Source: Megalopta genalis (taxonomy: Eukaryota > Arthropoda > Insecta > Hymenoptera > Halictidae). From it: a DNA stretch of 64,000 nucleotides. Positions 47,625 to 57,061 of the stretch are shown in pieces. Positions within the stretch are counted from its first letter, which is position 1. Each line of letters opens with the position of its first letter. The DNA lies in contig NC_135013.1 of assembly GCF_051020955.1 (NCBI RefSeq), positions 43,839,087 through 43,903,086 on the forward strand. The letters run 5' to 3'. The position numbers and the translations under genes were made by a program. Below the pieces are notes generated by a model that saw only the letters and a program-made list of their open reading frames with translations, did no database searches and was not told the origin of the DNA.

Positions 47625-47794
47625 CTTCACAGCCATTAGCTCGATGTAATTATCGATTCCGAATCTGTTATAGACTGATCGAGGTTTCTTTCAATTTATA
47701 ACTGATTAGAAATCGACAATTATATTGATTGCCCGAGTCTCACCACGTGGAGGTTGCTGTGACTAGAGACCCGAAAGGGAGTCAGAACGAAGAC

Positions 47795-47965
47795 AGAATA
47801 CGTTATGGCTCCTGTATATAATAACTTTAATAAGTAATGTTTTAATAAATAACGTTTTAATAAATAGCACCTTAATAAATACCGTCTTAATAAAAAAGGC
47901 CTTCATAAAAAACGACTTAATAAAAAACGCCTTAATAAATAACATCTTCATAAATAATGCTAATA
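47795..47965 (+). repeat. Short tandem repeat (TTAATAAA)
   Basis: About eleven units of 14-16 bp of the form ...CTTAATAAATAAC / GTTTTAATAAATAGC / CTTAATAAAAAACG. The 62-codon - strand frame through it (repeats of FIKTLFIK) is an artefact of the array. Confidence 0.85.
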
Positions 47966-48239
47966 ATAACTAACCACATGTCAACGAATGTATTGTGGAC
48001 GAAAAATGAATCGTACGATGATATCCCTCGATGAAAACCTAAACACCACCCAAATCCCAAGCGATTATGCTTCTCGTACGGTATACCAGTCTCCTACACC
48101 ACCGATCATGAATACGAATACCAATTTTCGAAAAAGTAAAATTAGATAGTTTTGTCTTCTTGTCATACTCCAAAGTCTTGGAAAAAGAGTCGATAATAAC
48201 CTCTATTTACCTGCCTAAACATGCGACTTCGAAATTGGC

Positions 48240-48395
48240 TGTTCTGTAAGACAAAGTAAAAAGGACGTTTATAACGGCTCGATATAAAACAGAGGTTCCG
48301 GAAGTTCCCTCGTTAACGCGTTCTCTCTCCTTGACGAGGTTCTAAAAGGTCCTGGATAGTTTACGACGGTATCGGCGCTGCGTTTGGGGAATGTA
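48240..48395. repeat. Uninterrupted copy of the repeat split by the mariner cluster
   Basis: This unit reads CTGTAAGACAAAGTAAAAAG ... AACGGCTCGATATAAAACAG ... CCTTGACGAGG ... GGATAGTTTACGACGGTATC. The first half matches 53650-53696 and the second half matches about 57062-57190, on either side of the mariner-rich interval. Confidence 0.65.
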
Positions 48396-48397
48396 CA

Positions 48398-48590
48398 GGA
48401 TGTCCCAAAAATGTCTCGCAATACAGAAATAGGAGGATAGCTGAGATCATTTGAAGTAACTTTTCCCTTAGCGAAAATGCAATCTGCGACTTTGTTTACG
48501 AGTTATTAACGAAAAACACTGACCAATGAAAGGCGAGGGCGCGAACTACAACGTGGTCGATCATTCGAGCGCAACGTGCTCCGTCCGACG
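48398..48590. repeat. Repeat family C copy
   Basis: ATGTCCCAAAAATGTCTCGC, then GAGATCATTTGAAGTAACTT, TTAGCGAAAATGCAATCTGC and TTTACGAGTTATTAACGAAA, in the same order as at 21100 and 56322. Confidence 0.7.
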
Positions 48591-48599
48591 TGTCGCGTT

Positions 48600-49555
48600 C
48601 AAATCAATGAATAAGTCACAAAGCGTGAACTTTCCGTTTTTTTTTTACCACGTAACAGTGATAATTTTAAGAGAAACGCTGTTCATCCTTATTTCAGAAT
48701 GTATGAAGAATATTTACTAATTCTTCGGACCCGAAATAATAAGTAGTTCAACCGTGACAGCCATTTAAATTTTCTTAAGTGCATGACACATTACGTGTCG
48801 ATTCGCAAAACTAATTTAATCATAAATAATCGCGTTAAAGAACATGCAGGATATGTTTGTTTAAAGATTGTAAAGAATATCATTAACAGTAAACTCATCC
48901 ATTTAGTTGAGGATGCATTTGCTGTTCGAAATTGTGGGTCATGTCGGACCCACAATGTACAATGTACAGCTAATCCCAGGCCGACGACCGCGCGTTCAAG
49001 GGATATTGTAGGAGGACCTCAGGTATGGCTAACACAAAGTTCACTTTCATTGCACTGTCACCAAACACTGACCAATTAATTAATCACTGATAATCCGAAA
49101 CACTGATAATCCAAAATTGTAGAGGAATCCTATAATATTGGTGGGGGTGGGGGGTGGGGTCAAATTGTTTAATTTTGCGTTAAAATGGAGGGGTCCTGAA
49201 AAGGGCCGATAAAATCATTAAAATCTTCTATTGCCAAACGTGATGTTAAATTCTTCTTGAACCGTATACATTTTAACAGAAAACGCTGACATTGTTTCAC
49301 GGGGCATGGTCTGCGACTGTGGGAATGTCTTTTTCTATGTTTTTTTCAACTCCGACTATCCCGCAATTGTGCTCGTCTTCGAGCACTCTTTATTTTTTAT
49401 GATGTTTTCTGTAACAAAGAATCAAGAATAGGACTGAGCACTTAGTTCCATTGTGATACTATCTATCTCGGCTTCAGACAAGCTGTGTCATAACAAATAA
49501 AAAGCTCCTGAACCGACGATACTCCTCTTTTCCAATAAATCAACGGCTGCAGATT
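48600..49555. other. Intergenic DNA with a G-rich tract
   Basis: No gene supported. Contains a short hairpin GTGGGTC-ATGTCG-GACCCAC near 48935 and a G-run tract at 49140-49159. A 98-codon frame (48783-49079) has no recognisable domain. Confidence 0.4.
49140..49159 (+). other. G-quadruplex-forming tract
   Basis: GGTGGGGGTGGGGGGTGGGG: at least three G-runs of four or more plus a GG separated by single T, a strong G4 candidate in otherwise AT-rich DNA. Confidence 0.75.
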
Positions 49556-49562
49556 GTAAATA

Positions 49563-49755
49563 CAGTAGAGATCCTCTAGCTTTTACACAAAAATGGACAA
49601 TTTGGGAAGAGGAGATGCGATTATTCGAGCGTTGTGACTCGTTTTTATAGTAACCGATTGTCAATAACTATAAAAACGAGCCGCAAAGCTGGAATAATCG
49701 TACCTTCTCTTCCCAAATTATCCATTTTTGTTTCCAAGCTGAGCGTCAATTATGT
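49563..49755. mobile_element. MITE family B copy
   Basis: Left end CAGTAGAGATCCTCTAGC after TA, then ACAAAAATGGACAATTTGGG, and inverse CCCAAATTATCCATTTTTGT further on. Core GACTCGTTTTTATAG / CTATAAAAACGAGC. The right end is eroded. Confidence 0.8.
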
Positions 49756-50186
49756 ACTAGTAGTGTTGTCGACCTTCGTCAAATCCCAGATGATGATTCA
49801 TTGATCTAGTCTGTTGTGGAGACAGTCACTAAATCTTCACAAAAAAGCGCAATTCTTTGTTTTCGAGAAATCTTTAATTTTCCGATTTCTTTTGATTTTT
49901 CATTTTTGATAACCACTGTTTGCAACCGAAAAATCTGAAAAAATTCTATGACGTACGGCTTGATGTTCAAGATAAGCCACATTTTCTTTAAAATTTTAAA
50001 AAGCTCCCGAAGGGGAGAAATGGGTGGAAAAGAGAGCGCGCAATCTAATTTACACTGTAACTACTCTCACGGACAAGGTACAGGGTTGAAATTTTGCGCA
50101 GATGAGTTTTTGTTTTTACTACAGCTTGATGTCCAAAATAAGCCACATTTTTTTCAAAACGGCCCAAAAGGGCCCTTTTAGGCCTT
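49756..50186. other. Non-coding DNA left of the LTR array
   Basis: It contains two copies of TTGATGTTCAAGATAAGCCA / TTGATGTCCAAAATAAGCCA about 166 bp apart and a small GGGCCC palindrome. No gene recognised. Confidence 0.4.
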
Positions 50187-50346
50187 TGGCGGTGGTGATG
50201 CGGCGATGTTTGGAAGAAAAGGAGAGGGGAAGACGTTTCGTCCGGGGCCCGCTAGAGGACTCATCAGTAAGGCTATCCTAGCGGGCCCTTGCCTTAGACA
50301 TTGGGATGTTGGTAGGAAAGACGAAGTCTGTATATATACAAATTGA
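50187..50346 (-). repeat. LTR copy 3 (truncated)
   Basis: It matches the LTR end (CCGCCA at 50187) but lacks about 60 bp of its 5' side on the - strand. It joins directly to leader-adjacent sequence across a duplicated TCTGTATATATACAA, suggesting a deletion at short homology. Confidence 0.75.
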
Positions 50347-50487
50347 GACAGTCTGTATATATACAACTGACATGCGTTTTGATGTTGAGGCTTTCATGAG
50401 GCTTTCATCCTTGTCGCGAGCGCGTTGCTCCGCCGGTTGTGAACTCGTTGCTCGTGCAGTCGTCGTGGCGAGGCAGTGAGTCGCCTT

Positions 50488-50787
50488 TTACCAGAATCGA
50501 GCCGTAGATGCTGCGGTCCTAGCATGGCCTTTCTGTAAAGTGACGCGTTGTCCTCGTGATGTCCACCGATCTGTTGACATCGTCGTAGGTCCAGGATCTC
50601 GTGAAAATCCAGGGTGCCAAGCGTCTCCGCAGATAGGAGAGGGATTACGTAGTCTCGACTTATTTAAATCCTCCTGGCGTTGGTCCTGTGCCTGTCGTGT
50701 GTCTCTCTCGGTTGTCGTGTCGTCTCCAGGTAATGCTGTAGGTCGATCAGAAGGTTGCGTTGTTGTGTTCGTCGTCAGGGTCACCAA
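50488..50787 (-). CDS. Leader ORF of the gypsy array, copy A (99 codons)
   Basis: The frame begins at a TTG inside the primer-binding site and runs through a Thr/Arg-rich, low-hydrophobic sequence (TTERDTRQAQDQRQEDLNKS). It repeats with one residue changed at 51352-51651. It may be the first part of gag or merely an open leader. No capsid signature visible. Confidence 0.3.
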   Translation of the reverse strand: MVTLTTNTTTQPSDRPTALPGDDTTTERDTRQAQDQRQEDLNKSRLRNPSPICGDAWHPGFSRDPGPTTMSTDRWTSRGQRVTLQKGHARTAASTARFW

Positions 50788-50789
50788 TT

Positions 50790-51012
50790 TGGCGGTGGTG
50801 ATGCGGCGATGTTTGGAAGAAAAGAAGAGGGGAAGACGTTTCGTCCGGGGCCCGCTAGAGGACTCATCAGTAAGGCTATCCTAGCGGGCCCTTGCCTTAG
50901 ACATTGGGATGTTGGTAGGAAAGACGAAGTCTGTATATATACAAATTGAGGCGGATCGGTTACTTGCGGGAAGAGGAGCCATTTGGTGGCGGGTCTGGAG
51001 GTAGCCGCCACA
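50790..51012 (-). repeat. LTR copy 2 (shared)
   Basis: Complete 223-bp LTR. On the - strand it is preceded by a polypurine tract (51013-51024) and followed by a primer-binding site (from 50789). It is thus the 3' LTR of one deleted element and the 5' LTR of the next. Confidence 0.85.
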
Positions 51013-51351
51013 TACCCCCCTGCCAGTGGATAACGATATCTAGATGGTCCTTTCCATGCTTGATGTTAGATTCCAGGAGGACGATCGCCTTCGTTGGCCC
51101 ACTCGATGACGATGTGCTGCATTTCTACTGAAGCTGCCTGAACTTTTATCTGTTGCGACTCGTTCATTTTTGCTGTACCTTATAGGCATCGACGCGGTCG
51201 TAAGGAGGAGCCTACATTGCTCTACTCGACCTGACACGCGTTTTGATGCTGAGACTTTCATGAGGCTTTCATCCTTGTCGTGAGCGCGTTGCTCCGCCGG
51301 TTGTGAACTCGTTGCTCGTGCAGTCGTCGTGGCGAGGCAGTGAGTCGCCTT

Positions 51352-51651
51352 TTACCAGAATCGAGCCGTAGATGCTGCGGTCCTAGCATGGCCTTTCTGT
51401 AAAGTGACGCGTTGTCCTCGTGATGTCCACCGATCTGTTGACATCGTCGTAGGTCCAGGATCTCGTGAAAATCCAGGGTGCCAAGCGTCTCCGCAGATAG
51501 GAGAGGGATTACGTAGTCTCGACTTATTTAAATCCTCCTGGCGTTGGTCCTGTGCCTGTCGTGTGTCTCTCTCGGTTGTCGTGTCGTCTCCAGGTAATGC
51601 TGTAGGTCGATCAGAAGGTTGCGTTGTTGTGTTCGTCGTCGGGGTCACCAA
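51352..51651 (-). CDS. Leader ORF of the gypsy array, copy B (99 codons)
   Basis: Same as the copy at 50488-50787 except Leu to Pro at residue 4. It lies exactly 864 bp away. The near identity indicates a recent duplication. Confidence 0.3.
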   Translation of the reverse strand: MVTPTTNTTTQPSDRPTALPGDDTTTERDTRQAQDQRQEDLNKSRLRNPSPICGDAWHPGFSRDPGPTTMSTDRWTSRGQRVTLQKGHARTAASTARFW

Positions 51652-51653
51652 TT

Positions 51654-51876
51654 TGGCGGTGGTGATGCGGCGATGTTTGGAAGAAAAGAAGAGGGGAAGA
51701 CGTTTCGTCCGGGGCCCGCTAGAGGACTCATCAGTAAGGCTATCCTAGCGGGCCCTTGCCTTAGACATTGGGATGTTGGTAGGAAAGACGAAGTCTGTAT
51801 ATATACAAATTGAGGCGGATCGGTTACTTGCGGGAAGAGGAGCCATTTGGTGGCGGGTCTGGAGGTAGCCGCCACA
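51654..51876 (-). repeat. LTR copy 1
   Basis: Complete 223-bp LTR (TGTGGCGG...CCGCCA) followed on the - strand by TTGGTGACCCCGACG. It abuts a gypsy pol fragment on its other side without a recognisable target duplication. Confidence 0.85.
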
Positions 51877-51879
51877 GGC

Positions 51880-52600
51880 CCTTTGAAAACGGGCTGCATT
51901 AGGCACGACCCAAGCAATCCGTCTGTTTTCCAACCGTCTATAAACTTTTTACAACCCATCATCCTGTAATTGCGCTTTTTTAATACCCAATCCGCCTCGG
52001 TTATGTCTACAGGATAAACTTCCACATTCGGCATTGGATTTCTGCTAAGGGCGTCGATGTGTTGCATATTTGATCCCCGCAGATATTCAATATCAAATCT
52101 ACATGTATAGTCCTGAATAGTTTGTATAGTCCTGAATCTCTAAGCATCACCTCCCGATGCAAGGTACTAGATTTTTTTTTCGTAAAGGTCGTACGAAGCA
52201 CGTTACAATCGGTAACGACCGTAAAATTTATTCCGAGCAGGTATACGCGGAAATATCGTAAAGACAGTACAATGGCCATTGCCACTAATTCATAGGAATG
52301 GTACTCGCTCGTAGGTTGTTTGCTTGCTAAAATAGCCTACTATTGCATCGGTGTGTACCTCGGTTCAAAATGTGCTATTGGACATTTTAAAAATCGGTTG
52401 ATTTGTAAGAGCCTCTTTTATCTTCACAAGCGCCTTCTCTTGCGCGTCCCTCCAAATCCATGGTGATTTTTTTTCAATAGCATCGCCAAAAGGGTAACCA
52501 GAGTCGCGTACCCCTGGATAAATTTTCTAAAATATCCTGATAATCCCAGAAATTGTCATATTTCCCTAATCGTAATGGCGACAAAATGCACACGTTGCCG
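51880..52600 (-). pseudogene. Gypsy reverse transcriptase / RNase H remnant
   Basis: Read from about 52600 to 51880 on the - strand: an RT-RNase H connection piece (SPWIWRDAQEKAL then ALTNQPIFKMSN), RNase H text (DAxVGYFSKQT; GINFTVVTDCNVLRTTFTKK) and the closing QHIDALSRNP motif. It has several stops and frame changes. Adjacent to the LTR array in the same orientation but with integrase missing, so it may be from the same or a related element. Confidence 0.75.
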
Positions 52601-52605
52601 ATGTA

Positions 52606-53248
52606 CAGTGGCCTCCAAAAGTGTTCCTACACCTTTTGAAACGCAATAACTGTTTCAAAACTGAACTAAATGACTTAAATTTTTTTAGATGATAGGGGGA
52701 CTAGTCTACTAGATGATGATTGAAAAGCTTTTTTAAATTTTGCTATTACTTGGAATGAAAAGAAAAAATTAAAAACCCACGTTTTTTTAATCTTTTTATT
52801 TGAGTCTGTAACGAAAATTTAAAAAATGCCTTTTGTAGATCTTGGTAACTTATATGCGTGCTGAAAATTTGATCGAAATCGGTTAATCCAGAGTCGAGCT
52901 ACAGGCGTTGAAGGATTTTAAAAACTGCAGATTTCTTACAGTTTTTGGTCAAAATCGTGATAAAACTGCGATTTTTGCGATCTTTAATTTGTTGTAATTC
53001 ATAACAACGTCAACCGATTTCGATATAATTTTCCGTATGCAAATAAGTTACCGAGATCTACGAAAGACATTTTTTAAATTTTCGTTATAGGCAGAGATAA
53101 AAAAGCTGAGAACGAGAGATTTTTATTTTTTATCATCTAAATAAATCATATCATTTATAACATCTAAAAAAAAAAATCATATCATTTAGTTCAGTGTTAA
53201 AACACTTATTTCGTTTTAAAAGGTGTACGAACAATTTGTGGTTCACTG
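52606..53248. mobile_element. MITE family A, full-length copy (643 bp)
   Basis: TA on both sides (52604-52605, 53249-53250). Ends CAGTGGCCTCCAAAAGTGTT then CCTACACCTTTTGAAACGC, and the inverse GTTTTAAAAGGTGTACGAAC ... GGTTCACTG. The whole interior is a long imperfect palindrome with centre text AAAACTGCGATTTTTGCGAT. Confidence 0.88.
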
Positions 53249-53259
53249 TAAATATATTT

Positions 53260-53696
53260 TCTCGGACTGCTGGAAATGTAAACTGTTCTGACGCTTCTAT
53301 CGGGCCGTTTCTTCTTCAGAAAAGTCTACAAAAGGCGACCGATACACTTCACATGAGTTCTCTCGCGTATGTTCGCACTCCTCATCACGCGAATCGCCTC
53401 TCTTCGTCGCACGCACCACGAATCCTGCGAATCCTCGCGCGAGCGATCTCGACGACTTCGTCGCTTTTACGACCTATTGTATCGATTACACAACACGTAT
53501 GGCTATTAAAGTTTCGCACTTAGGTTCTCGACAGCACTTCCATTGGCACAATCGCGTGAAAACATCTAAAATTGTACTACAGTGTCACCGATTAACCGCA
53601 CGGTATGATAATTAACCAATTACACAACGCTCGAGGTCTATTGCATTTCTGACTTGTAAGACAGAGTAAAAAGAACGGTCATAATGGCTCGATATA
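53260..53696. other. Repeat-derived DNA related to the 59.8-61.2 kb inverted repeat
   Basis: 53275-53345 (GACGCTTCTATCGGGCCGTT, TCTTCAGAAAAGTCTACA) matches both arms of the inverted repeat at 59779-61168. 53650-53696 is the left half of the repeat described at 48240. The rest, including a short GC-richer stretch, is not recognised. Confidence 0.45.
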
Positions 53697-53771
53697 TTGG
53701 GTTGACAGGAAAGTAATTTCGGTATTTCAATGTGAAATAAAACTCCATTTTTTCTATACAAGAAATGGACT

Positions 53772-54134
53772 TTAATCAGCCAAATATTTTCCATTCTGTT
53801 CGATGACCTTTCGCGATCTTTTCAGTAACTTCATGATTCCGCGCTCATAAAACTTCTGGTTCTTATCAGTAAAAAACTTAATCAAGTGCGATTTGAGGCT
53901 ATCGTTATTATTGAAATTTTTACCATTTAAAAAGTTTTGTAAACTTCGAAATAAATGATAATCCGATGGTGCAAGGTCGGGGCTATATGAAGGATGCGAC
54001 ATGACTTCCCAACCAAGCTTCAATAATTTTGTACGTGTTGCTAAAGATGTATGAGGCCTCGCATTGTCGTGATGGAACACGATTCCTTTGCGATTTGCCA
54101 ATTCTGGCCTTTTCACTTCAATTGCTTCCTCCAA
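53772..54134 (-). pseudogene. Host mariner transposase, C-terminal part
   Basis: Reads EEAIEVKRPELANRKGIVFH then HDNARPHTSLATRTKLLKLG, YSPDLAPSDYHLFRSLQNFL and ends WRKVIEQNGKYL-like text. It holds the second and third Asp of DD34D. Contiguous with 55322-55920 before the nested insertion. Confidence 0.85.
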
Positions 54135-54200
54135 TTTCGTACGTTATTGGCAGTAAATATCTGAGTTGATCGTTTAGTTGCTTGAAAGCATCTCAAAATA

Positions 54201-55325
54201 TTAGGGGGACCGGCAAATAATGTCGTTTTTTTACAGTAAATTCGAATAAATAAATTTCTTACAAGTTTTTCTTTTTAGTCAATGACGTAATCACCCTCGC
54301 CTAGTGTGCAAACTTTCAATGTCGGATCGATAAAAATCAATTGGTTTTTCAGTAAAATATCTAGAGATGGCAGTTTTCATATCAACCAAATTTTGAAAGT
54401 TTTTGTTTGTTAAAAAGTGTTGCAGTGAACGGAATAAATGGAAATCGGATGGCGCAATGTCGGGCCAGTATGGTGGGTGAGGCAGTACCTCCCACCCCAA
54501 TTCATTAATTTTTTCCAGCGTTTTTCTTGCGCAGTGCGGTCTTGCATTATCGTGTTGCAAAATAACGCCTTTTCTATTGATAATCGCTGGATACTTTTCA
54601 ATTAATGATTGATTTACTCGATCTAATTGTTCACAATAAAGGTCTGCATTAACAGTTTCTCCTGGTTTAAGCATTTCAAAATGGACGATTCCACGAATAC
54701 CCCATCAAACACACGAAAGCGCCTTTTTCGGATGTAAACCTGGCTTAGCAGTCCTTCGTGACGGTTCATTCAGAGAGAGCCACTGCCTTTTGCGTTTTGG
54801 ATTATCATACAGGACCCATTTTTCATCTGCAGTGATCAAGCAATTAAAAAACGGATGGTCTACCAAGGTTGGTTAAGAGTATTTGACAGTTTCTCGATTA
54901 TCTGACACGGATTTGCTTCCACTTCCGCCCTTAATACGTCATTGTCTAAAGTTGTTGGTCTTCCTGATCGATGTGAGTCGGAAAGATCGAAATTACCGGA
55001 TCTGAACTTAGAAAACCACCTTTGGCATTTACGAACATCTAAGGCACTTGGGTAAACATCGCAAATGTTTTTGGTAGCAACTGTTGCATTACTACCCTTG
55101 TGAAGCTCCAAAAGCATGCAATGGCGGATATGAATCTCTTCTGGTATTTGGCTAGTCATTTCACTCAAAATGGCAAAAGAAAATTTAAGGATTAAGTTTT
55201 CACAACTAAACAAGTCACCTTAACTTTGAAATGTCTCTGGCACGACTTTCAACTACGCAATGAACTCATAAACGGTAAGAAGCAGTGACATGCGCAGAAA
55301 CGACATTACTTTCCGGTCCCCCTAG
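54201..55325 (-). mobile_element. Second mariner nested inside the first
   Basis: Ends TTAGGGGGACCGGCAAATAA and the inverse of TTACTTTCCGGTCCCCCTAG with TA at both sides. 1125 bp. Its transposase is of a different mariner lineage from the host element. It splits the host gene in the catalytic domain. Confidence 0.92.
54291..55213 (-). pseudogene. Nested mariner transposase pseudogene
   Basis: N-terminal domain at 55213-54860 (RHCMLLELHKGSNATVATKN, CQRWFSKFRSGNFDLSDSHR), then a deletion of roughly 70 residues. The catalytic region follows with the first Asp (ITADEKWVLYDNPKRKRQWL), a TGA stop near 54705 in the conserved xWWG motif, the second Asp (QHDNARPHC) and the third (YWPDIAPSDFHLF) in the frame ending at 54291. 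All three catalytic Asp positions are still readable, but it cannot make a full enzyme. Confidence 0.88.
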
Positions 55326-55920
55326 TACGACAAAACACCTTCATAGTTCCACCAAATTGACAGCATGATCTTTTTCTGATGCAATCCAGCCTTCGATGTG
55401 GTTTGTGCTGGTTCATCGCGCTTGGACCATGACCTTTTTCGATTAATGTTATTGTAAACGATCCATTTTTCATCACCAATGATAATTCGTTTCAAAAAAG
55501 GGTCCATTGCATTACGTTCAAAATGCATATCGCAAATACTGATTCGTTATGTTAAGTGAATTTCTTTCAATTCATGCGAAATCCAAACAAGTCCAAAACA
55601 TCTTATGGGATATTCAATTGTTGTGTGTGATACATTTAACCTTTTTGCAATCTCTCGTAATATGACGATTCGATTCAATTATGGCTTTGATTTTGTCATC
55701 ATCAACTTCAGAAGGTCAATCAGAACGTTGATCATTTTTGAGTGAAAAATCTTCAGAACGAAATTTTTGGAACCAATTCTAACACGTGCGTTCTGTTAAG
55801 CAATCGACGCTATAAACTTCACATATCTCTGTGAGTCTCGGCCGCTTTCTTGCCTTTATGAAACTAAAAAAGTAAAATGTGTCGAAAATGTTCATTTTTG
55901 CACTCCATGTTAAAATTTAC
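55322..55920 (-). pseudogene. Host mariner transposase, N-terminal part
   Basis: From MECKNEHFRHILLF at about 55914, through a stop, then EICEVYSVDCLTERTCWNWF and QKFRSEDFSLKNDQRS, to FLKRIIIGDEKWIVYNNINR with the first catalytic Asp. It ends at the nested insertion point (GVLSY). At least three stops or frame changes. Confidence 0.82.
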
Positions 55921-56100
55921 AGCAAACTATCAGTTGTAAACAAAACTGTACGGAATTTGTTTCTATAATAACCTAAACGTGTCAACTACCAAAGCTGAAG
56001 ACAAAAATGTTATAACCTTAACAAAAGAATGCTAATGCAAACATAACTTTATCAATTGGTGCAAATCGAAATGACTTTCTTGCTAGCCTAATAATTCGTG

Positions 56101-56318
56101 TGTATATGTGAGCAGCGCAGACGCAAGTCTCATATTATTGGTTTATGTTGACGATATACTAGTCGTAGCGAAGGATTTAGGGATGTTAGAAAAGTTCAAG
56201 ATAATTAATACGGAAGAAATTTAAAATTAATGATCTAGGTAAAGTTATAAATATTCTTGGCATACATGTCGAAAGAGAGAACGACACAGGGAACATCAAA
56301 TTAAGTCAGCACAAATAT
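56101..56318 (+). pseudogene. Copia-type reverse transcriptase fragment
   Basis: The + strand reads SLILLVYVDDILVVAKDLG (YVDD is the polymerase active site), then after a frame shift KINDLGKVINILGIHVEREN and IKLSQHKY. These are the ordered Ty1/Copia RT blocks YVDD, MxDLGxxxxxLG and LSQxxY. Both sides are cut by other repeats, so it is only an internal slice. Confidence 0.85.
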
Positions 56319-56321
56319 ACA

Positions 56322-56460
56322 GCGTGTCCCATAGTTATATTCACACCCGGAAATGGGTGATTCCTGAGGTCATTTAAAGTAACTTTTCCATTAGCGAATA
56401 TGCAATCCGCGTCTTTGTTTACGAGTTATTAACAAAAACAATTGAGCCGAATTTACTATA
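56322..56460. repeat. Repeat family C copy
   Basis: GTGTCCCATAGTTATATTCA, then GATTCCTGAGGTCATTTAAA, AGTAACTTTTCCATTAGCGA and TTGTTTACGAGTTATTAAC. Same order as at 21100 and 48398. Confidence 0.7.
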
Positions 56461-56518
56461 TTTCGTATTTACCTAAGCATGATAGATGAGTGTGATTTAA
56501 ATATCATTTTACATTAGA

Positions 56519-56940
56519 CAGTGTGTTTGCGTTAAGTTTTGTCACCATTTTGTAGTCATTTTCGATAATACAATTAAAGAATGTAAGATGAAAGAATGTA
56601 AAGATGGATCGCAGTTCGATCATCTAATATAATCTGATATCTTTTTGCGTGAAATAAGTTTTCATTAAAATTACGTTTGTACAAAATTTCCGAGTTCAAA
56701 GTCATTTCAAGATCATAGTATAATATACCGTTGAATTCGTCTTAACGTCAGCAACAATTCTATGACGTTATAGGCATATGGTGTTATTTAAAAATGTCAA
56801 TGCGATCTTGATTTTTGTACGTTAGATTACGTTACATTTTTTGAGATTTGAGAATATGCGAACATATAGCTCACCTACTACTTTATTGCCTTACCAAAAA
56901 TGTCTAAAAAATGGTGATAAAACTTAACGCATACATCCTG
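56519..56940. mobile_element. MITE with CAG..GCGTTAAGTTTT ends
   Basis: Left end CAGTGTGTTTGCGTTAAGTT then TTGTCACCATTTT; right end is the inverse (AAAATGGTGATAAAACTTAA, CGCATACATCCTG). No coding content. TA follows the right end only. Confidence 0.7.
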
Positions 56941-57029
56941 TACATCTCTGAATCCTATAATAGCATGTATCAAATATTTTGAGATATTCAACCTGTTATA
57001 GCCGCCCTCGTGTTACATCCGTTATCTAT

Positions 57030-57061
57030 TGGTGCAAATCGAAGTTGCTTTCTTGTCAACC
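57030..57061. mobile_element. Solo mariner end
   Basis: GCAAATCGAAGTTGCTTTCT then TGTCAACCCAA is a mariner right end of the same family as the element at 53697-56091, next to TA. The expected left end is not adjacent. See the split host repeat. Confidence 0.7.

Larger units (their letters stand above)
50187..51876 (-). mobile_element. Tandem LTR-leader array of a CsRn1-like gypsy element
   Basis: Read on the - strand: LTR (51876-51654), primer site and leader (51653-51230), a short 3' internal piece (to 51013) ending in the polypurine tract GGCAGGGGGG, LTR (51012-50790), primer site and leader (50789 to about 50365), and a shortened LTR (about 50346-50187). The full LTRs are 223 bp, start TGTGGCGG and end CCGCCA. 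The primer site TGGTGACCCCGACG fits tRNA-Trp priming as in CsRn1/Kabuki elements. Nearly all coding sequence is missing. The repeat period is 864 bp and the leader copies are nearly identical. Confidence 0.82.
53697..56091 (-). mobile_element. Mariner (host element), interrupted by a second mariner
   Basis: Left end TTGGGTTGACAGGAAAGTAA, right end inverse of TTACTTTC-type text (TTAGGCTAGCAAGAAAGTCA), each next to TA. Without the insertion at 54201-55325 the element is about 1.27 kb, the normal mariner length. The - strand carries the whole transposase as a pseudogene, N-terminal part at 55920-55326 and C-terminal part at 54200-53772. Confidence 0.88.

Noticed and set aside
47763..47951. 62-codon - strand frame with repeating FIK units
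   Set aside because: It arises from the TTAATAAA tandem repeat and is not a gene.
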